Shown here: piece after piece, positions 11,181 through 22,961 of the stretch
How the letters are laid out: every line of letters starts with the position of its first letter
How positions within the stretch are numbered: the first letter of the stretch is position 1
From: Microbotryum silenes-acaulis
Lineage: Eukaryota; Basidiomycota; Microbotryomycetes; Microbotryales; Microbotryaceae
Length of the DNA: 64,000 nt
Direction of reading: 5' to 3'
Assembly (NCBI GenBank): GCA_003665825.1
Contig: QPFY01000002.1
Coordinates: 1,426,001-1,490,000, forward strand
The notes under the pieces: generated by a model
Told to the model about the DNA's origin: nothing
Seen by the model: only the letters and a program-made list of their open reading frames with translations
The model's database searches: none
Program-made: the position numbers and the translations under genes

Positions 11181-12038
11181 TCACTCCCTGATGGCTTCTT
11201 CCAGCTGTTGCGACTCTCGGTCGAGCACCTCGGCGCGTTCGAGCTCGCCGCGACTGCGAAGAATCTCCGCGGCTTGTAGAGCTGCCCGACGTCGTTCGGC
11301 CAAGACCTGCTTGATCCTCGCCATCGTCTTTTGAACCTGAAGATCCGAAAAGTGCGCGGCGTCAAAGACGTACCCGTGCGGGAGGCGTCAGCCACGAAGT
11401 GCGCCGAGGAGACGGCCATGGAAAGAATGCGACGACGTACCATGCGTAGCTTTTGGCTGTGCATCGAGAAGCTACTCAAATCGATCCGCAACCTAGTCGC
11501 TTCCTCGCGTTGGGTCAACAACGTGTTCCTCTCCCGCAGTGCGATGTACCACAGTTGGTGCAGGTCCGTGAACGACTTTCGTCGCAGCTCGAACGACGTC
11601 CATGAGCGACCTGGCGCCGCGCCGCGGGAGGAGACAGAAGAGTCAGGCCGTGCGCATGAAACAGTCCTACCCCGTTGTACCAGTGATGGTGTTGAACTGA
11701 CTCGTATTGTCCTTTCGCTTGTCCGGCGCGATGAGCGACTGCTTGTCATGGAAGAAGTGCCAAAGCGGATGCGCCGACGTATCCGTCTCGGACCGGACCG
11801 GTCGAACACCCTGACCGGGCTTAGACGACTCGGGTGGGATACCGTACGTCGTTTCGTCTCGTTTGGGACGACCGGCTGTGGAGGACGCGAAGCGTGGGGA
11901 TGGTCGGGAGCAGGAGGCGAAGCCTGAAGAAGCTGAGGTGCTGGCGTGGGTGTAGGAGGACCAGCTTGCAGCGGTCGAGCGGGTGCTCGTCGTCGTGAAG
12001 CTGTTGAGCATAGGTCGTAAAATCGTTCGAGACGTCAT
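11181..12038 (-). CDS. MRPL4: Mitochondrial large-subunit ribosomal protein uL29m (MRPL4/MRP-L47)
   Basis: Component of the mitochondrial 54S ribosomal subunit near the exit tunnel. The diagnostic segment is RSWTSFELRRKSFTDLHQLW followed by YIALRERNTLLTQREEATRL, the conserved MRP-L47 core. The C-terminal part (MARIKQVLAERRRAALQAAE) is a charged helix ending in AIRE-stop. Three exons are inferred. The first ends at a GTCAGT donor after KRKDNT. The second carries the core, and the third begins VQKTMARIKQ after a GTACGT...CAG intron. The N-terminus (MTSRTILRPMLNSFTTTSTR) has the Arg/Ser/Thr composition of a mitochondrial presequence. An in-frame ATG at 12134 would add 32 residues; 12038 is preferred because it starts the presequence cleanly. 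Confidence 0.85.
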
Positions 12039-12848
12039 GGCGAAGATGTTCGGGTGGAGGGAGGTGGTGGGTGGTGGAGACAGAGCCCGGCTGCGATGGA
12101 GCTTGGCGGCGGCGGCAATCGACGTTCGGCTCATTTTCCTGAGAGCGACTCGGATGCGCTCTCACTCCATATCTCGAATGTCAAGTTGCTTCGCTCCGTA
12201 TCGGCGGTTGCAGATTGCATTGTAATTCAAGAACATCATGAAAACATAACCTTTGTGCACGTGTGATCTCATTCAGTGACATGAGTCATTTTCATCCCCG
12301 GCCTTTCGTGTGTCCGATCGGGAGTTCGCATTCTTCTGAGGAAGGTGCCTTCGATCGACTGACGGCTTCAACATGGGCATCTCCGCGATCCAAGCTATCT
12401 TACAAGTTTACGCATCGCTATTTGAAATATCGACCGTCAATTATCTCGCGACGGTGACATTTGGTGTTCATGCGGATACAGCGGCCTGAAAAATATCCGG
12501 CACTGGACGAGCGCGATTCGGCGAGCGGTCGAGTTTGCCGATGAGCCTATTATCGGAGAACCCCATTTGAGGCGACGGTGCCACCGTTACAAGAACCCGA
12601 ATTGACATGAAACAAGCGTTACTCTACACGCACAGAAGAAAAAGCTTCATGCGGCTCGATTTTTGCGCGTCAAGCGACGCCAAGGAGGTTTTCACTTGAG
12701 CTTCTGATTGGGTCTTCCGGCTATTTTGGGAAATCGACATCGGTGGGTTGACTGGTCTGTCCCTCTTTGCTCTCCGCCCCATTCCTTTCTCTGGGTAACG
12801 AGACTTTGCCCGACCCCGACCCGATCACCAATTCCTAGTCTACCCACC
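12039..12848. promoter_or_regulatory. Divergent intergenic region between uL29m and aminotransferase
   Basis: 810 bp between the starts of two divergent genes. The side nearest the aminotransferase (about 12750-12848) is strongly C/T-rich, ending CTACCCACC just before its ATG, a common fungal leader pattern. No gene or specific operator was recognised. Confidence 0.35.
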
Positions 12849-14731
12849 ATGGCATCCACCCTCGCGCAGTACGGCAAGACCAAGATGGCCAAAGGGTCAG
12901 TAATACCCGTACGGCTTGTTGCGATTGGGTCGTCGGAGCTCGGCGGTCCGGGATGCGGGAACCGATTTCGGAGCTGCGAAGCGAGGCTTCAACCACATCG
13001 ACCCGACAGATTAGGACAGAAAAGCTAATTCGACCTTACATGCTGCGCTAAACTACCGCAATACAGTGTTGGTCGATTCACGGACCTCGTCATGGCTTCG
13101 GGCCAAGGTAAGTCGTACTACAGCTGCCGCCCACGTCACCTTCGGTCGACGGCTCGGCGGTCGTCCGATATCGTCTCGGTTCGATTGCTGTCGAAACGAT
13201 TCACTGATCTATCGATCTCGGCTGCCTTGCCCTTCCACCATCCAATCAGGCGCCTACGTCAAGACCGAATGCGGCCGAACCTTGCTCGACTTCACTGCTG
13301 GTATCGGAGTCACCAACCTCGGTCACTGCCACCCCCACGTGACCAAGGCCGCGCAGGACCAGTGCGCGACCCTCGTCCACGCCCAGGTCAACATCGCCTT
13401 TAACAAGCCGTACGTCACTTCCGGAACGTGACCTGAAGAATTATCTTACTCGAACGTAAAACTACCTGAAACTCAACCCTAGGCGATTTGTACCTTTCTC
13501 ACAGTTACCTCAAGTTGATCGAAAAGCTGCAACCCGTCATGCCCCACCCCTCGCTCGACACCTTCTTCTTCTGGAACTCGGGTGCCGAAGCCGTCGAGGC
13601 TTCGATCAAGTTGGCCCGTCACGCGACGCGCAAGCAGAACATTATCGTCGTCCAAGGTTCCTACCACGGTCGTGAGTTGTGTCTCTTGAAGGAGGGTCAG
13701 TGAGGCGCGGCTGAACTCGTTTCGTTCGCAGGCACGTACGGCACGATGGCGCTCACGCGCAGCAAGACGATCTATTCGGAGGGTTTTGGCCCCTTGATGC
13801 CCGGCGTATTCGCGACGCCATTTCCGTACTGGCACCAAATGGGTCTTCCCGAGTCGACTCCCCGCGAGGAGCTCGTCAAGTCGGCGTTGTACCAGTTGGA
13901 ACTCCTGTTGAAGCAGCAAAGCGCCCCTCGCGACACGGCCGCCTTGATCCTCGAGCCCGTGCTCGGCGAAGGTGGTTACCTCCCCTCCCCTCCCGGCTTC
14001 CTCGAGGGTCTGCGCAAGATCTGCGACGCCAACGACATCCTCCTCATCATCGACGAGGTGCAGTCCGGTTTCGGTCGAACGGGCAAGTACTTTGCGATCG
14101 AGCACTACCCGACCGTACGCCCCGACATCCTCGTCATGGCCAAGGGGATCGCGAACGGTTTCCCGCTCAGTGGGATCGTCTCGCGCAAGGAGTTGATGGA
14201 CCTTCAACCGGCCGGATCGATGGGTGGCACCTACGGTGGTAACGCCGTTGCTTGCGCGGCCGGTATCGCGTGCGCCGAGGTGATGCAAGAGGAAAAGATC
14301 CTCGCCAACGTGGAGGCGCGAGGGTCCGAGATGTTCGAGATGTTGAACGAGCTCAAGCGTGATGACAAGATCGCCGATACGATCGCCGAAGTGCGCGGTT
14401 TGGGTCTCATGATTGGTATCGAATTCAAGTCGCCTACGGACCCGTATACGCCTTCGAAGATTGGGCAGAAGATCCCGGCCAAGATGTCGTCGAGGGTGCA
14501 GGCCAAGTGCTTGGAGAAGGACATGATGACGCTCACGACGAGTGTGTACGAGACGATCCGGTGAGTGCATGCATAGAGTGTTGTTGAGGAGTTTCCAAGA
14601 TGCAGCCGGACTGAACGATATTGGCCTCTTCCACCAGATTCATCCCGCCGTTGAACGTTACCCAAGAAGAGATGAAGAAGGGTTGCGATATTGTGCGCGA
14701 GGCCATTATCGAGGTCGTCAAAGAGGGTTGA
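12849..14731 (+). CDS. Class-III PLP aminotransferase (4-aminobutyrate aminotransferase-like)
   Basis: Fold-type I, class-III (omega) aminotransferase. Six exons (12849-12895, 13067-13107, 13250-13409, 13505-13671, 13732-14560, 14638-14731) give 445 residues in continuous frame. Family motifs seen in order are LDFTAGIGVTNLGHCHP, FFWNSGAEAVEASIKLAR, GSYHGRTYGTMALT and ILEPVLGEGGY. They are followed by LLIIDEVQSGFGRTGKYFA (PLP-binding Asp) and DILVMAKGIANGFPLSG with the Schiff-base lysine at about residue 276. GTYGGNAVACAAG and a C-terminal FIPPLNVTQEEM complete the set. Length and motifs fit GABA, ornithine or acetylornithine-type enzymes. There is no evident mitochondrial presequence, so a cytosolic role is likely. 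The amino donor cannot be decided from sequence alone. Confidence 0.88.
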
Positions 14732-15148
14732 GGATCCAGGGTGGATTTGGTCTGATGCTGTGTTGAGTGAGCTCTGCGAGGCCGTATATGGAATCTGAGG
14801 AACTGCTCGCTCGCCCTTCGTGACTATCGTTGCATTGGCTCTCCGCTACATTACTCTCCACGAGAGATGAGGGCGTAGCCTTCTGCCATTCCAAACATAT
14901 AGGTTTACCAACGGCTCAGTTCTGCCGGAGACGAGTATAGCTCCTTTCCGCATTCAGCAGTCGGCGCGATCATGAAATAGGGGGTTCAAAGCCGATATCA
15001 CCTCGATCGAATCGCCGCCCGCGCGCGGCGCTGGGTAAACGGCTCAGAACCGGCAGCCTCGCCGCCGGGTCGGGCGCTCTCACCCTTCCTCGAGCTTCCT
15101 CCGTCCTCCCGCATCCCACTCCGCTATAAGCTCTCCGTCTCGTTCAGC

Positions 15149-16293
15149 ATGTTCTCCCGCGCCGCCGTCCGAGCCAGTCGTCAAGCCTTTGCCCGTCGAT
15201 CCTTTGCCCGTCGATCCTATTCGACCGCCTCGAGCCATGCTTCGCCTACTGCCCAATCGTCGGATGCGATCTGGATGGTGAGTTGCTCCGTGGTCAACTT
15301 CGTCGTTCGTCGTGAATGCGCGCTCCGCCGCGGCAGCTGGCTGGCTGGCCTTCGCCTCTGGCGTCATTACTCGATTTCGCCCTCGCCCAGAGCCGGATCA
15401 CCCCCTCGCATCTTCCATCAACCGCTTCTCAGCTCGATCCATGGCCCAATCGCTTCAATTACAAGGCGTGTCCGATGATGTGGAGGTATCGCGGTGCTCG
15501 ACTCGGAGCATCCCAGCGTAGCAACAAGAGCTCCTGGTCTCGAACACAGCGATTCGGCTTCGCTTCACATCGCGGGCGGAATCGGCTTCTTCTCTTTGAG
15601 CCTCGACCCCAATCGGGACCCGCCTCACCCTGTTCTTCAAAAGCTTTAGCAATGCTGGATGATGCATCACCATGCGGAGGAGCTCGATACGACGTGTCAG
15701 AAGCTCTAATGTGCTGACTCCGCACCACCCCCTCTTTCTGCGAGTTAGATCGGATCAGCCGCCGTCTTTGTCCCCACCATCTTGTAGGTCAATGAATTGA
15801 CGTATATAGGCTTTGTAAACACATCGAACCGATCACTGACAAGGTTCAAGCTCCCACCCTCTATCGCAGCTACCTCACCCGCCCCCCCGCCGTCGCGGCT
15901 CAGCACGCCCACACCGACAAGGATGATCACGTCTCGCCGTCTCGCAAGGAAATCGGCTCGTCTCCTGTGCCCAAACCATCCGAACCCGAGAAGGAGGAAG
16001 AGACCCCCGAGCCTGAACCCGCATCCGAGTCCGAGTCCGAGCCCGAGCCCGAGGCCGAGGCCGAGTCCAAGAGCTCGACCAGCGACGCGGACAAGCCTTC
16101 GAGCGATGCCGAGCGAGACGTCAAGACCACCGCCGAAGCCGCGACTGCTAACGCCGCCGAAAAGGGCCACAGTTCGGCCCACGAGATGAAGACGCATAAG
16201 TCTTCAGGACCCAAGGACGTTCATGAGGCGGCCAAGACGGCGCAGCAGAGCTTCACAAAGGAGAAGGGGGAAGGGGAGGAGGAGGAGAAGTAA
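15149..16293 (+). CDS. Small mitochondrial membrane protein with acidic tail, unknown function
   Basis: Three exons (15149-15277, 15749-15783, 15870-16293) give 195 residues. The N-terminus (MFSRAAVRASRQAFARRSFA) is a strong mitochondrial presequence, containing a repeated FARRS element encoded by a short tandem DNA repeat. The spliced middle reads IWMIGSAAVFVPTIFYLTRP, a single membrane segment. The rest is hydrophilic and low in complexity, with runs of Glu-Pro/Ser-Glu (about 100-130) and a lysine-rich end. The topology suggests an inner-membrane protein with a large soluble tail. I do not recognise a named family. The first intron is long (471 nt) for this genome. A TATA-like element (GCTATAAGC) lies about 25 bp upstream of the start. 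The gene converges with the GT90 gene, with 269 bp between stops. Confidence 0.7.
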
Positions 16294-16562
16294 AAGGACT
16301 CGCCGCACGCCGTTAGCAGTAGAAGAAGAAACCCGACCGACGCCTTGCATCACGGGCGAGGAATGGAAATAGAAGCAAACCTATGCCTAACCTTGACTCT
16401 TTCCCATGTGCTGGTCGATTCCCGTCACGACCCGGAGAGGGGCCACCCTCTCCTTCCACGCTCTCCACAGGGCAAAGAGCGACTGATCGTCTACTGGAAC
16501 TTACAACACGGAGATTATGAATGTGGAGAGGCTACAACAATAGGCCACAAAGTCTTATGGCA

Positions 16563-18621
16563 CTACAAAACGAGGCTCTGGCGGCCGCGGTCGTCGCTCG
16601 TCAGGCGTCCCCACTCCAAAGCAATCAGCCACGCATGCAGCATCAGGTCCTCCCTCCGCGCGCACTGCGACGCCCAGGTGGTACCCCTCTGCGCGATCTG
16701 CCGCAATTCGTCGTCCCTCGAGAATCCACGTTCAGCCTCTTTGGTCTTGCGCCAACCGACCAGACGCATCAAACCCAACTTGTGCGCATGCTCCACCGCG
16801 GGGGCACCGCCAAAGAAGTAGCCGAGGACCGAGTAGAGCTCGGTCAGCCTTACGCCGATCGGGATGTAGTGGTACCAAGGGATGAGCGAATCCTCGATAC
16901 CTTCTCGAAATAGATGAGCCTTGACGACCGCGCCTCGGCTCTTCATGAAGGTGCGAAAACGACCCGAGTAAGCGGTGCCGTCGAGATCGAGCATCATTTT
17001 GCTCTTGTAGTTCTCCGAAAAAGGTACGCGGCCCGTGTAGCGGAAGCTGGGCTCAGTCTTTTGGTAGTAGAGCGACTTGGGGTGACCTTGATCAGGGGAG
17101 GCAAAGGCGATGTCCGTGAGCGCACTGTTGAGTGCCGCAGCGGGGAGTTTGGCATGAATGATACGGTCGTCCGCATCGGCGAGGAGCACGTCCTCGATGT
17201 GAGGCCATTCGCTCGGTCGGTTCGTCTTGGAAACGACGCGCGACCTCAACCAGCCTCGCCAGTTCAAATCAAGCGAATACCCGCCCGTGTTGCTGCCTCG
17301 CCAAAACAAATTCGGCTTCTTCTTCTCCCACTTTGGGTCCTCGTGGGCGAGGTGCGGACTTTCGTTGAACCAGTACCACCACGAAGGGATGATGATGTCG
17401 TGGTAACCGCCGATGCGCGAGTTGCTGAAAACGGGGAAGAGTTGGTTCCAGTACGTGAACGAGAGAGGGTGGATGTAGGCCGAATGCAACGATGCGAGAT
17501 CGGGTTGGTCGCACCAGGTATCTTGTTCCATTCGAGGTGAGACGAGGAAATTGCCGCGCGCGGTCGTGAAGGGCTTGGTATACTTTTGCGTGATCACCGG
17601 GTCCTTGCCAGGGGCTTCGGGAAGCTCGGCGTGGCGAAAAGGCGAGTCGGGTGGGCAAGCCGCACGCAGAGCCTCAATCGAGGTCGGACAGTCCCCTCTC
17701 ATACACGTATGGTCGAACTTGGAGAGCGTGTAGGGTTTGGCACCAAAGCTGTAGACGGTGAGCGACTCGTTGATCGGGGCGCGGACCTTCCTCGTCGCCG
17801 CCATCTTCTCTAATCCATCCCGGAGCTCGAAGGGGAGTGACATCCGTGGTTCGTCGTAGGCGTTGATGAACATGTCGACTTTTAGTTGGTAAAATTTGGA
17901 GCAATCAGTTGGAATACTCGAGCTATCCAGTGACCAGGCCATAACAAACAGGAACGCGGACCAGGTGTGGGCTGGTAGATTTCCGGATGATGAAGACGTA
18001 ACTCACGATCGGGCAAGGCGACATTGAACTGTTCTGTTGTGGCTTCTAGCATCTCATGGAACGCCCTTCGTGCATCACTCTCGAATCCGAGGCTACCATC
18101 TCGCTCCAGCTCGTTGGTGCTGACAACCTGGCGACCCCTGACTCGGACCCGCCCCATCCCTCCGAAGGTACCGAGCTGCTCTTGCCTCTGCCTGTGTCCC
18201 AATAGTTTGGTTCGGTCAGCTTTGTCAATCCGATTTGAGAACGCAATTACTTCACCCACCTAATTTCTTCGCCACTCAGTGCCCAATACACCGTAAGCGA
18301 CTGATAAAGGTCCTCGAACCCATCAATCCGACAAGCCTTGAGACTGCGCGCCGTACGAAACCATTGCTCATAACCCTTCGGTGGTGATCGCTTATGTCGA
18401 GCAATATACTTGTTCACCGCTTCCTCCAACGTCTTGGGTTGCTCCTGTTGGCGCGCTCGATGAATCGCTTCCCCTCTTCGGAGGAGGAGCGAGATCGGAT
18501 GAACGGACGAGGACGATGACGTCGCTCGACGACGCTCGAGGTACGAGAGAAGGAGCCACACGCAGAGGAGCGCCGAGGTGTATTGCAGAAGTCGTCGTTT
18601 GCCAAAGGTGTAATGCGCCAT
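16563..18621 (-). CDS. GT90 glycosyltransferase, CAP10/CXT1-like (xylosyltransferase family)
   Basis: Type II Golgi-type membrane protein of glycosyltransferase family 90, related to the cryptococcal capsule proteins Cap10 and Cxt1. Three exons (18621-18260, 18191-18007, 17878-16563) give 620 residues. Residues about 10-27 (LLQYTSALLCVWLLLSYL) form a signal anchor after a basic start. Family motifs are PPKGYEQWFRTAR, ALPDLDMFINAYDEPR (spliced across the second intron), PNLFWRGSNTGG with NWRGWLRSR, YKSKMMLDLDGTAYSGRF and LIPWYHYIPIGVRL. They sit in the usual order, with length normal for fungal GT90 proteins. A role in adding sugars (xylose in characterised relatives) to glycans is inferred. 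Two GDP-mannose pyrophosphorylase genes lie in the same window, consistent with mannan or capsule synthesis but not proof of it. Confidence 0.87.
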
Positions 18622-20177
18622 TTTTTAGGGGTACTGTCTTCCCGTAAAGGATGAACCGTCGGGTTCGGTAACGGACGACGGCGCGGCGATCGTCCCCGAC
18701 CCGGGGTGTGGGGGAAATCGACTGCGAAGATCTTGGATCGGTCGGCGATTGAAACTCCTCGGCAACTGTAATGCGCTCGGTGAATCGACGACGAAGACCG
18801 AGGCTGCTTGCCGCAAGTTGAAGCTGTTGCTGAAGGTGCGAACAGAGTGGAACAAAGCAAGAGTGGAGCGGAGCTTACAGCCAAAGGGACTAGGATGACC
18901 GGATGACCACTCGAAGCGATGCTGGGCGAAACTAAAAGCTTGTTTGAAGGACAACTCCGGCGCCGCCGGAACAATCGAAGCGGGCGGACCACTCAGCCGC
19001 CGCCCGGCTCCTTTGAGCGCTCCCGCGCTGCGCGGTTCGCGCAGCTGCGCCAGCGTCAGCCAGCTAGCCGAGAGGAGGCGAATCGAATCGGAATCAATCT
19101 CAAACGCACGGTGCCTGTTTTCTAAGTCAGCACACCTCTAGAAATAGACGAAGGTTTGCAGCGAGCAGTCCGTAAGCCCGCTCCCCCTCTCCCAATGAAG
19201 CTGGGCATCTTTCCATGTGAATCCGCTTGGTCGTTCGGTCAATTCTCTGGATCAGGGAGCCCCCGGGGCTGCGCCGCCGCCTCAGCCAAGACACGGGACC
19301 CCGTATTTTCCAAGCATCCGCCGCCAACTCAACTCTGGGCGGCCCCTAAAAATGCTGTGCAGGCATGTTTGAGGACAAGGGATGCGAAAGGGCTCATGTT
19401 GGTTCTCAAACGAACTCAGCAAATTGATTTCGACTTCATAAACAAGTTCGTGTCGGGGTGGAGGGGGGACGGGGGCCGGGCGAGTGCCTGTGCTGCTGCG
19501 CTTCCCAACGGGCGCTGCCAACGGTGGACCGCAGCAGCCTCAGCTCTTCTGGTCGAAACCACCCGATTCCGATCAGTACGGGTTGAGGAAGAAAGTGGCA
19601 GGACAAAACACTCTATAAGTCGACGAATATATAGGTATGGCCTCAAGTCAGAGTGTTTTTGGGACCCTCGGTTGCTGTGACGAGGCGCATAGTATGATGG
19701 CGCTCGCAGCGGCAGCATGAGCGATCGCCGAGGTCGAACTCGAGGCTTGGCTTGAGCGGCGGTATCCGGACCGACGTCTCTAGCTGTTACGGCAACACCG
19801 CACCAACTCCTCCTTTGGTCTTCTATTTCGTAAGACCGGCGCCTCTGACAGTCCGAGCATACAACTGCTAGGTGAGCACATGCAGCCCGATATTCCGTTT
19901 CTAATTCGATCCACCGGCCTCGATTCGTCCCTCTCGGTCGAAAGCAGAGTATATGCGGAAAACCAAGCGTCTTCTAGTATTCGCACACGCTCATGCACAA
20001 GCACAAAGAAAGGGAGAGTGGAGAAAGTATGTACTCAAAGTCGAAGCTACCGTCTCACGCAAAAAAAAATCAAAAAAAATCAAGGTGGGGCCGAGAGGTC
20101 AAGGCCTAAAAAAGGAGGGAAAAAGAGGAGTCCATTTGCGGCTGGCGTTGGGGCCAAGAGAGGGGTTGATTATTTGA
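18622..20177. other. intergenic, no recognisable gene
   Basis: About 1.55 kb between the GT90 start and the GMPPA stop. Open frames such as 19156-19680 have no recognisable motif and no splice partner. Two A-runs separated by TC lie at about 20061-20079. The region next to 18622 should carry the GT90 promoter. Confidence 0.45.
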
Positions 20178-22330
20178 CTAGAGCAATACCTCGTTCTTTG
20201 AGTTCTTGGACAAGACCTTGGAAGGGAGGACGATGCACGAGCGCACATGGACCTCCCTGAGCACCGAGACGTTCTTGGCCAGGATCGCGATCGATTGCTT
20301 CTCGTCGCCAAAGGAAGAACCTTCGACGCGCGACCAGGGGCCGATCTTGCAGTCCTCCGAGATGATCGAGTTAATCACGTACGCGTTTTTCTGCAAGTCC
20401 CACATCAAGTCCACAGTCACAAGATACAAACATGTCTCAGCTGGGTCGGACCTTCCTGAGCTGTGGAGTATAAGAGTTGGACATACATCGAGTGTTGTGT
20501 TGTCGAGGATGATCGACTCTTTGACGCGGCACCCGTACCCGATCTTGACGCCGGCACCAATGCTGACATTGGGTCCAACCTTGGCGGTCGGGTCGACCTC
20601 GGCCGTCTCGTCGATGAAGCAAGGTTCGATAATCTCGGCCTTGATCGACTTGGACGCACGCGCCATCGCTGAGGCGTGGGCGCGGTTCTCGGCCGTGATC
20701 GTCGGGGAACGGCGTCGGAGCAACAAAGGGTTCGTCGTCTTGTACGACGCGAGGATGAGTGTGTTGGCGGGGATTGCGGAGCTGGTAGACAGACGCCGCA
20801 GATGTGTCAGCGCAAATAGTCTATTTGTCTACATGTGTAAACAGCTCAACAACACTCACGCAGCCGACTTGATCTGTGTCCATGCGCCGAGGGCCTGGTA
20901 GACATAGAGCTTCTTGCTCGCAGCCAAAGGCGCGATGACGTCCTGTTCGAGGCGCAACTGGTCATCCTGGGCCAAGGTCGGGTCGTCGGCGTTGCGTCGC
21001 AGCTTTGTCTCCATCGCGACGCGAATCTCGTCGAAAATGGTCTTGTCGAAGAGGTAGATACCTAGAGGTTGTTCGGATCAGGGGCTCGACGGGTCAGTTT
21101 CCTGCGGCCATTGTGAGCAGCTGCAAAGAGCAGGGACGAACCTCCGTTGATGGTATCCGAAATGAACGACTCGGGCTTCTCGACGTAGTGGCGAGCCTGC
21201 TGGGTCTCCGGGTCGATGACGATGCAGCCGAACTTGGTGGCCGTCTCACGGGGGACCTGGTGAAGAGGGAAGTCGACTGCATAAGCCTCGAGCGCGTGGA
21301 TGCTCGTTACAAAGTTTTCGTTAGACTGACCTTGACACCCATGACTGTTCCAACTCCACGGTGACGATCATGGAAGTCCTTGAGTTGCGCCAGGGGCTGT
21401 GGACAGTACATCCATTCGGTGAGGGTCAGGAAAGGGGGTTGTTTCTGCGAGGGAATCTATTGTCGAACGGGACGCACGAAGTTGCAAGCAATGTCGGCGT
21501 GGAGCACAAAAATCTGGTCCGGGTTGTTGCGCAAGATCGAGTCTCGGAAGTGGTAGAGACCGCTGCACAACAGAAATGGGGGGAATGGTAAAATCAGTGC
21601 CAGAGATGGGGGAGATCGCTCTCTCTCTCTCTCTCGCAAGGGAGTGAACTGGAGCTTACCCTGCTGTGCCTAGACTCTGATATTCTCGCATGTATCTGTG
21701 TAGGAAGAACAAGTCAGTCCCTGGTACATGCCAAACGTATTGTAGGGGCTCACCGGATCGAGAGGTTGGGGAAGTCGATCGAGGCGGCCTTGACGAAATG
21801 AGCGATGATCGCATCGTCGTCTACGCGTCCAACCGTGATTGCGGGAACGGGAGAGCGTCAACGAGCGATCAGTTTGAAGAATTGCTCGTCGACTATCGTG
21901 AAGTACTGTATAGTAGGACGTACAGAAGCCAATGAGGATGACCTCGTGCAGACCGTCGACTTTGGACGCGGCTTGGATCGAATGCCACAGCAACGCGCGA
22001 CCCGCGATCGGGAACAACGGCTGGTCGATGGGAGGCGGTCCACAGGTCAGCATACAAGATTTGCACTAAGATACAAGTGGTCGTACACACCTTGGGGATA
22101 TCGAGCGACAAGGGACGGAAGCGGGTACCTGTGTGCGGAGGTGCGACGTGGATGTCAGTCAATCGGTCAGTCAGTCAGTCCCGTCGAACGTGTGTGTCGA
22201 CGACGTGACTACGAAGCGGGTCCTCGGGCGGTTTGAAACGCAGTACGCATTCCATACGGGGCTCGCCTGAACTGAGAAACATACCTTTGGAAGGACCACC
22301 GATCAAGATCACTGCTTTGGAGGACGCCAT
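20178..22330 (-). CDS. GDP-mannose pyrophosphorylase alpha subunit (GMPPA-like)
   Basis: Nucleotidyltransferase-fold protein with a C-terminal left-handed beta helix. In animals GMPPA binds GDP-mannose and restrains the catalytic GMPPB subunit. About ten short exons are inferred; the first reads MASSKAVILIGGPSKG and splices to TRFRPLSLDIPK, giving the GMPPA-specific GGPxKGTRFRPLS signature. Later exons give PLFPIAGRALLWHSIQAASK, FVLHADIACNF (nucleotide-site Asp) and VGTVMGVKVPRETATKFG. These are followed by HYVEKPESFISDTINGGIY and a hexapeptide-repeat tail (VDPTAKVGPNVSIGAGVKIG). It ends NSKNEVLL-stop. A CT repeat lies in one intron at about 21619-21635. The catalytic paralogue MPG1 lies 28 kb away on the other strand. 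The regulatory role is inferred from animal homologues. Confidence 0.87.
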
Positions 22331-22961
22331 GATTTCGTTGGAGCAGAGATGGGAAGGGGGTGAGGCTGAGCGCTGAGCGCTGCCACGGGCTCCAACGCGA
22401 CGCGCCGCTTTCGTCCGCTTTCCTGCTCGCGCTATGACCCCTACGGAAAATCCGGCGCGAGCGGTCGCGGTCGTCGTGCCCATTACAACTGCAGTCGTGA
22501 CTTCGACACAATGATCCGAACCGAAGAATTTGGGTTTACTCTACAAAGGCGCTTTAACTCGAGATCAGCTTTTACTAAGCGACCGGAAGGCATGTGCTGG
22601 GTCGGAGCTGCTCCAGCTTTGTGAAAGCCTGGATCTGTGAAGTGCATGCTCTAAAAATATGAGATGGGAACACAAGTTCGAGTAAAGTGCTGATGTAGGA
22701 GTCATGCGTCGAGCAATACTGCGGTCGCACCGGATTTTCCGTAGGGCAATGACCCTCCCCAACATCGCACAAGCTCCCAGTCGTACGCGACGCACGATTC
22801 CCTCAAATTGGGATGAACAACCCGATCCATCGAGAGTTTCATCCTATGATCGTGGTCTTTTGATCTTCTTCTCTACACGATCCCCCATAAAGTATATCAA
22901 TGATTTTTCAAACACACATACATCAATGATTTTTCAAACACACACAGCTCACTTTCCAATC
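22331..22961. other. intergenic: GMPPA promoter and transporter 3' region
   Basis: About 630 bp. A short direct repeat containing CAATGATTTTTCAAACACAC occurs twice in tandem at about 22899-22947, just past the transporter stop codon, where 3' processing signals are expected. No gene was recognised. Confidence 0.4.

Noticed and set aside
13479..14570. 363-codon minus-strand open frame over the aminotransferase
   Set aside because: Antisense shadow of a GC-rich coding exon; the plus strand has clear aminotransferase motifs.
19156..19680. 174-codon frame in the GT90-GMPPA gap
   Set aside because: No motif, no splice partner, composition like surrounding intergenic DNA.
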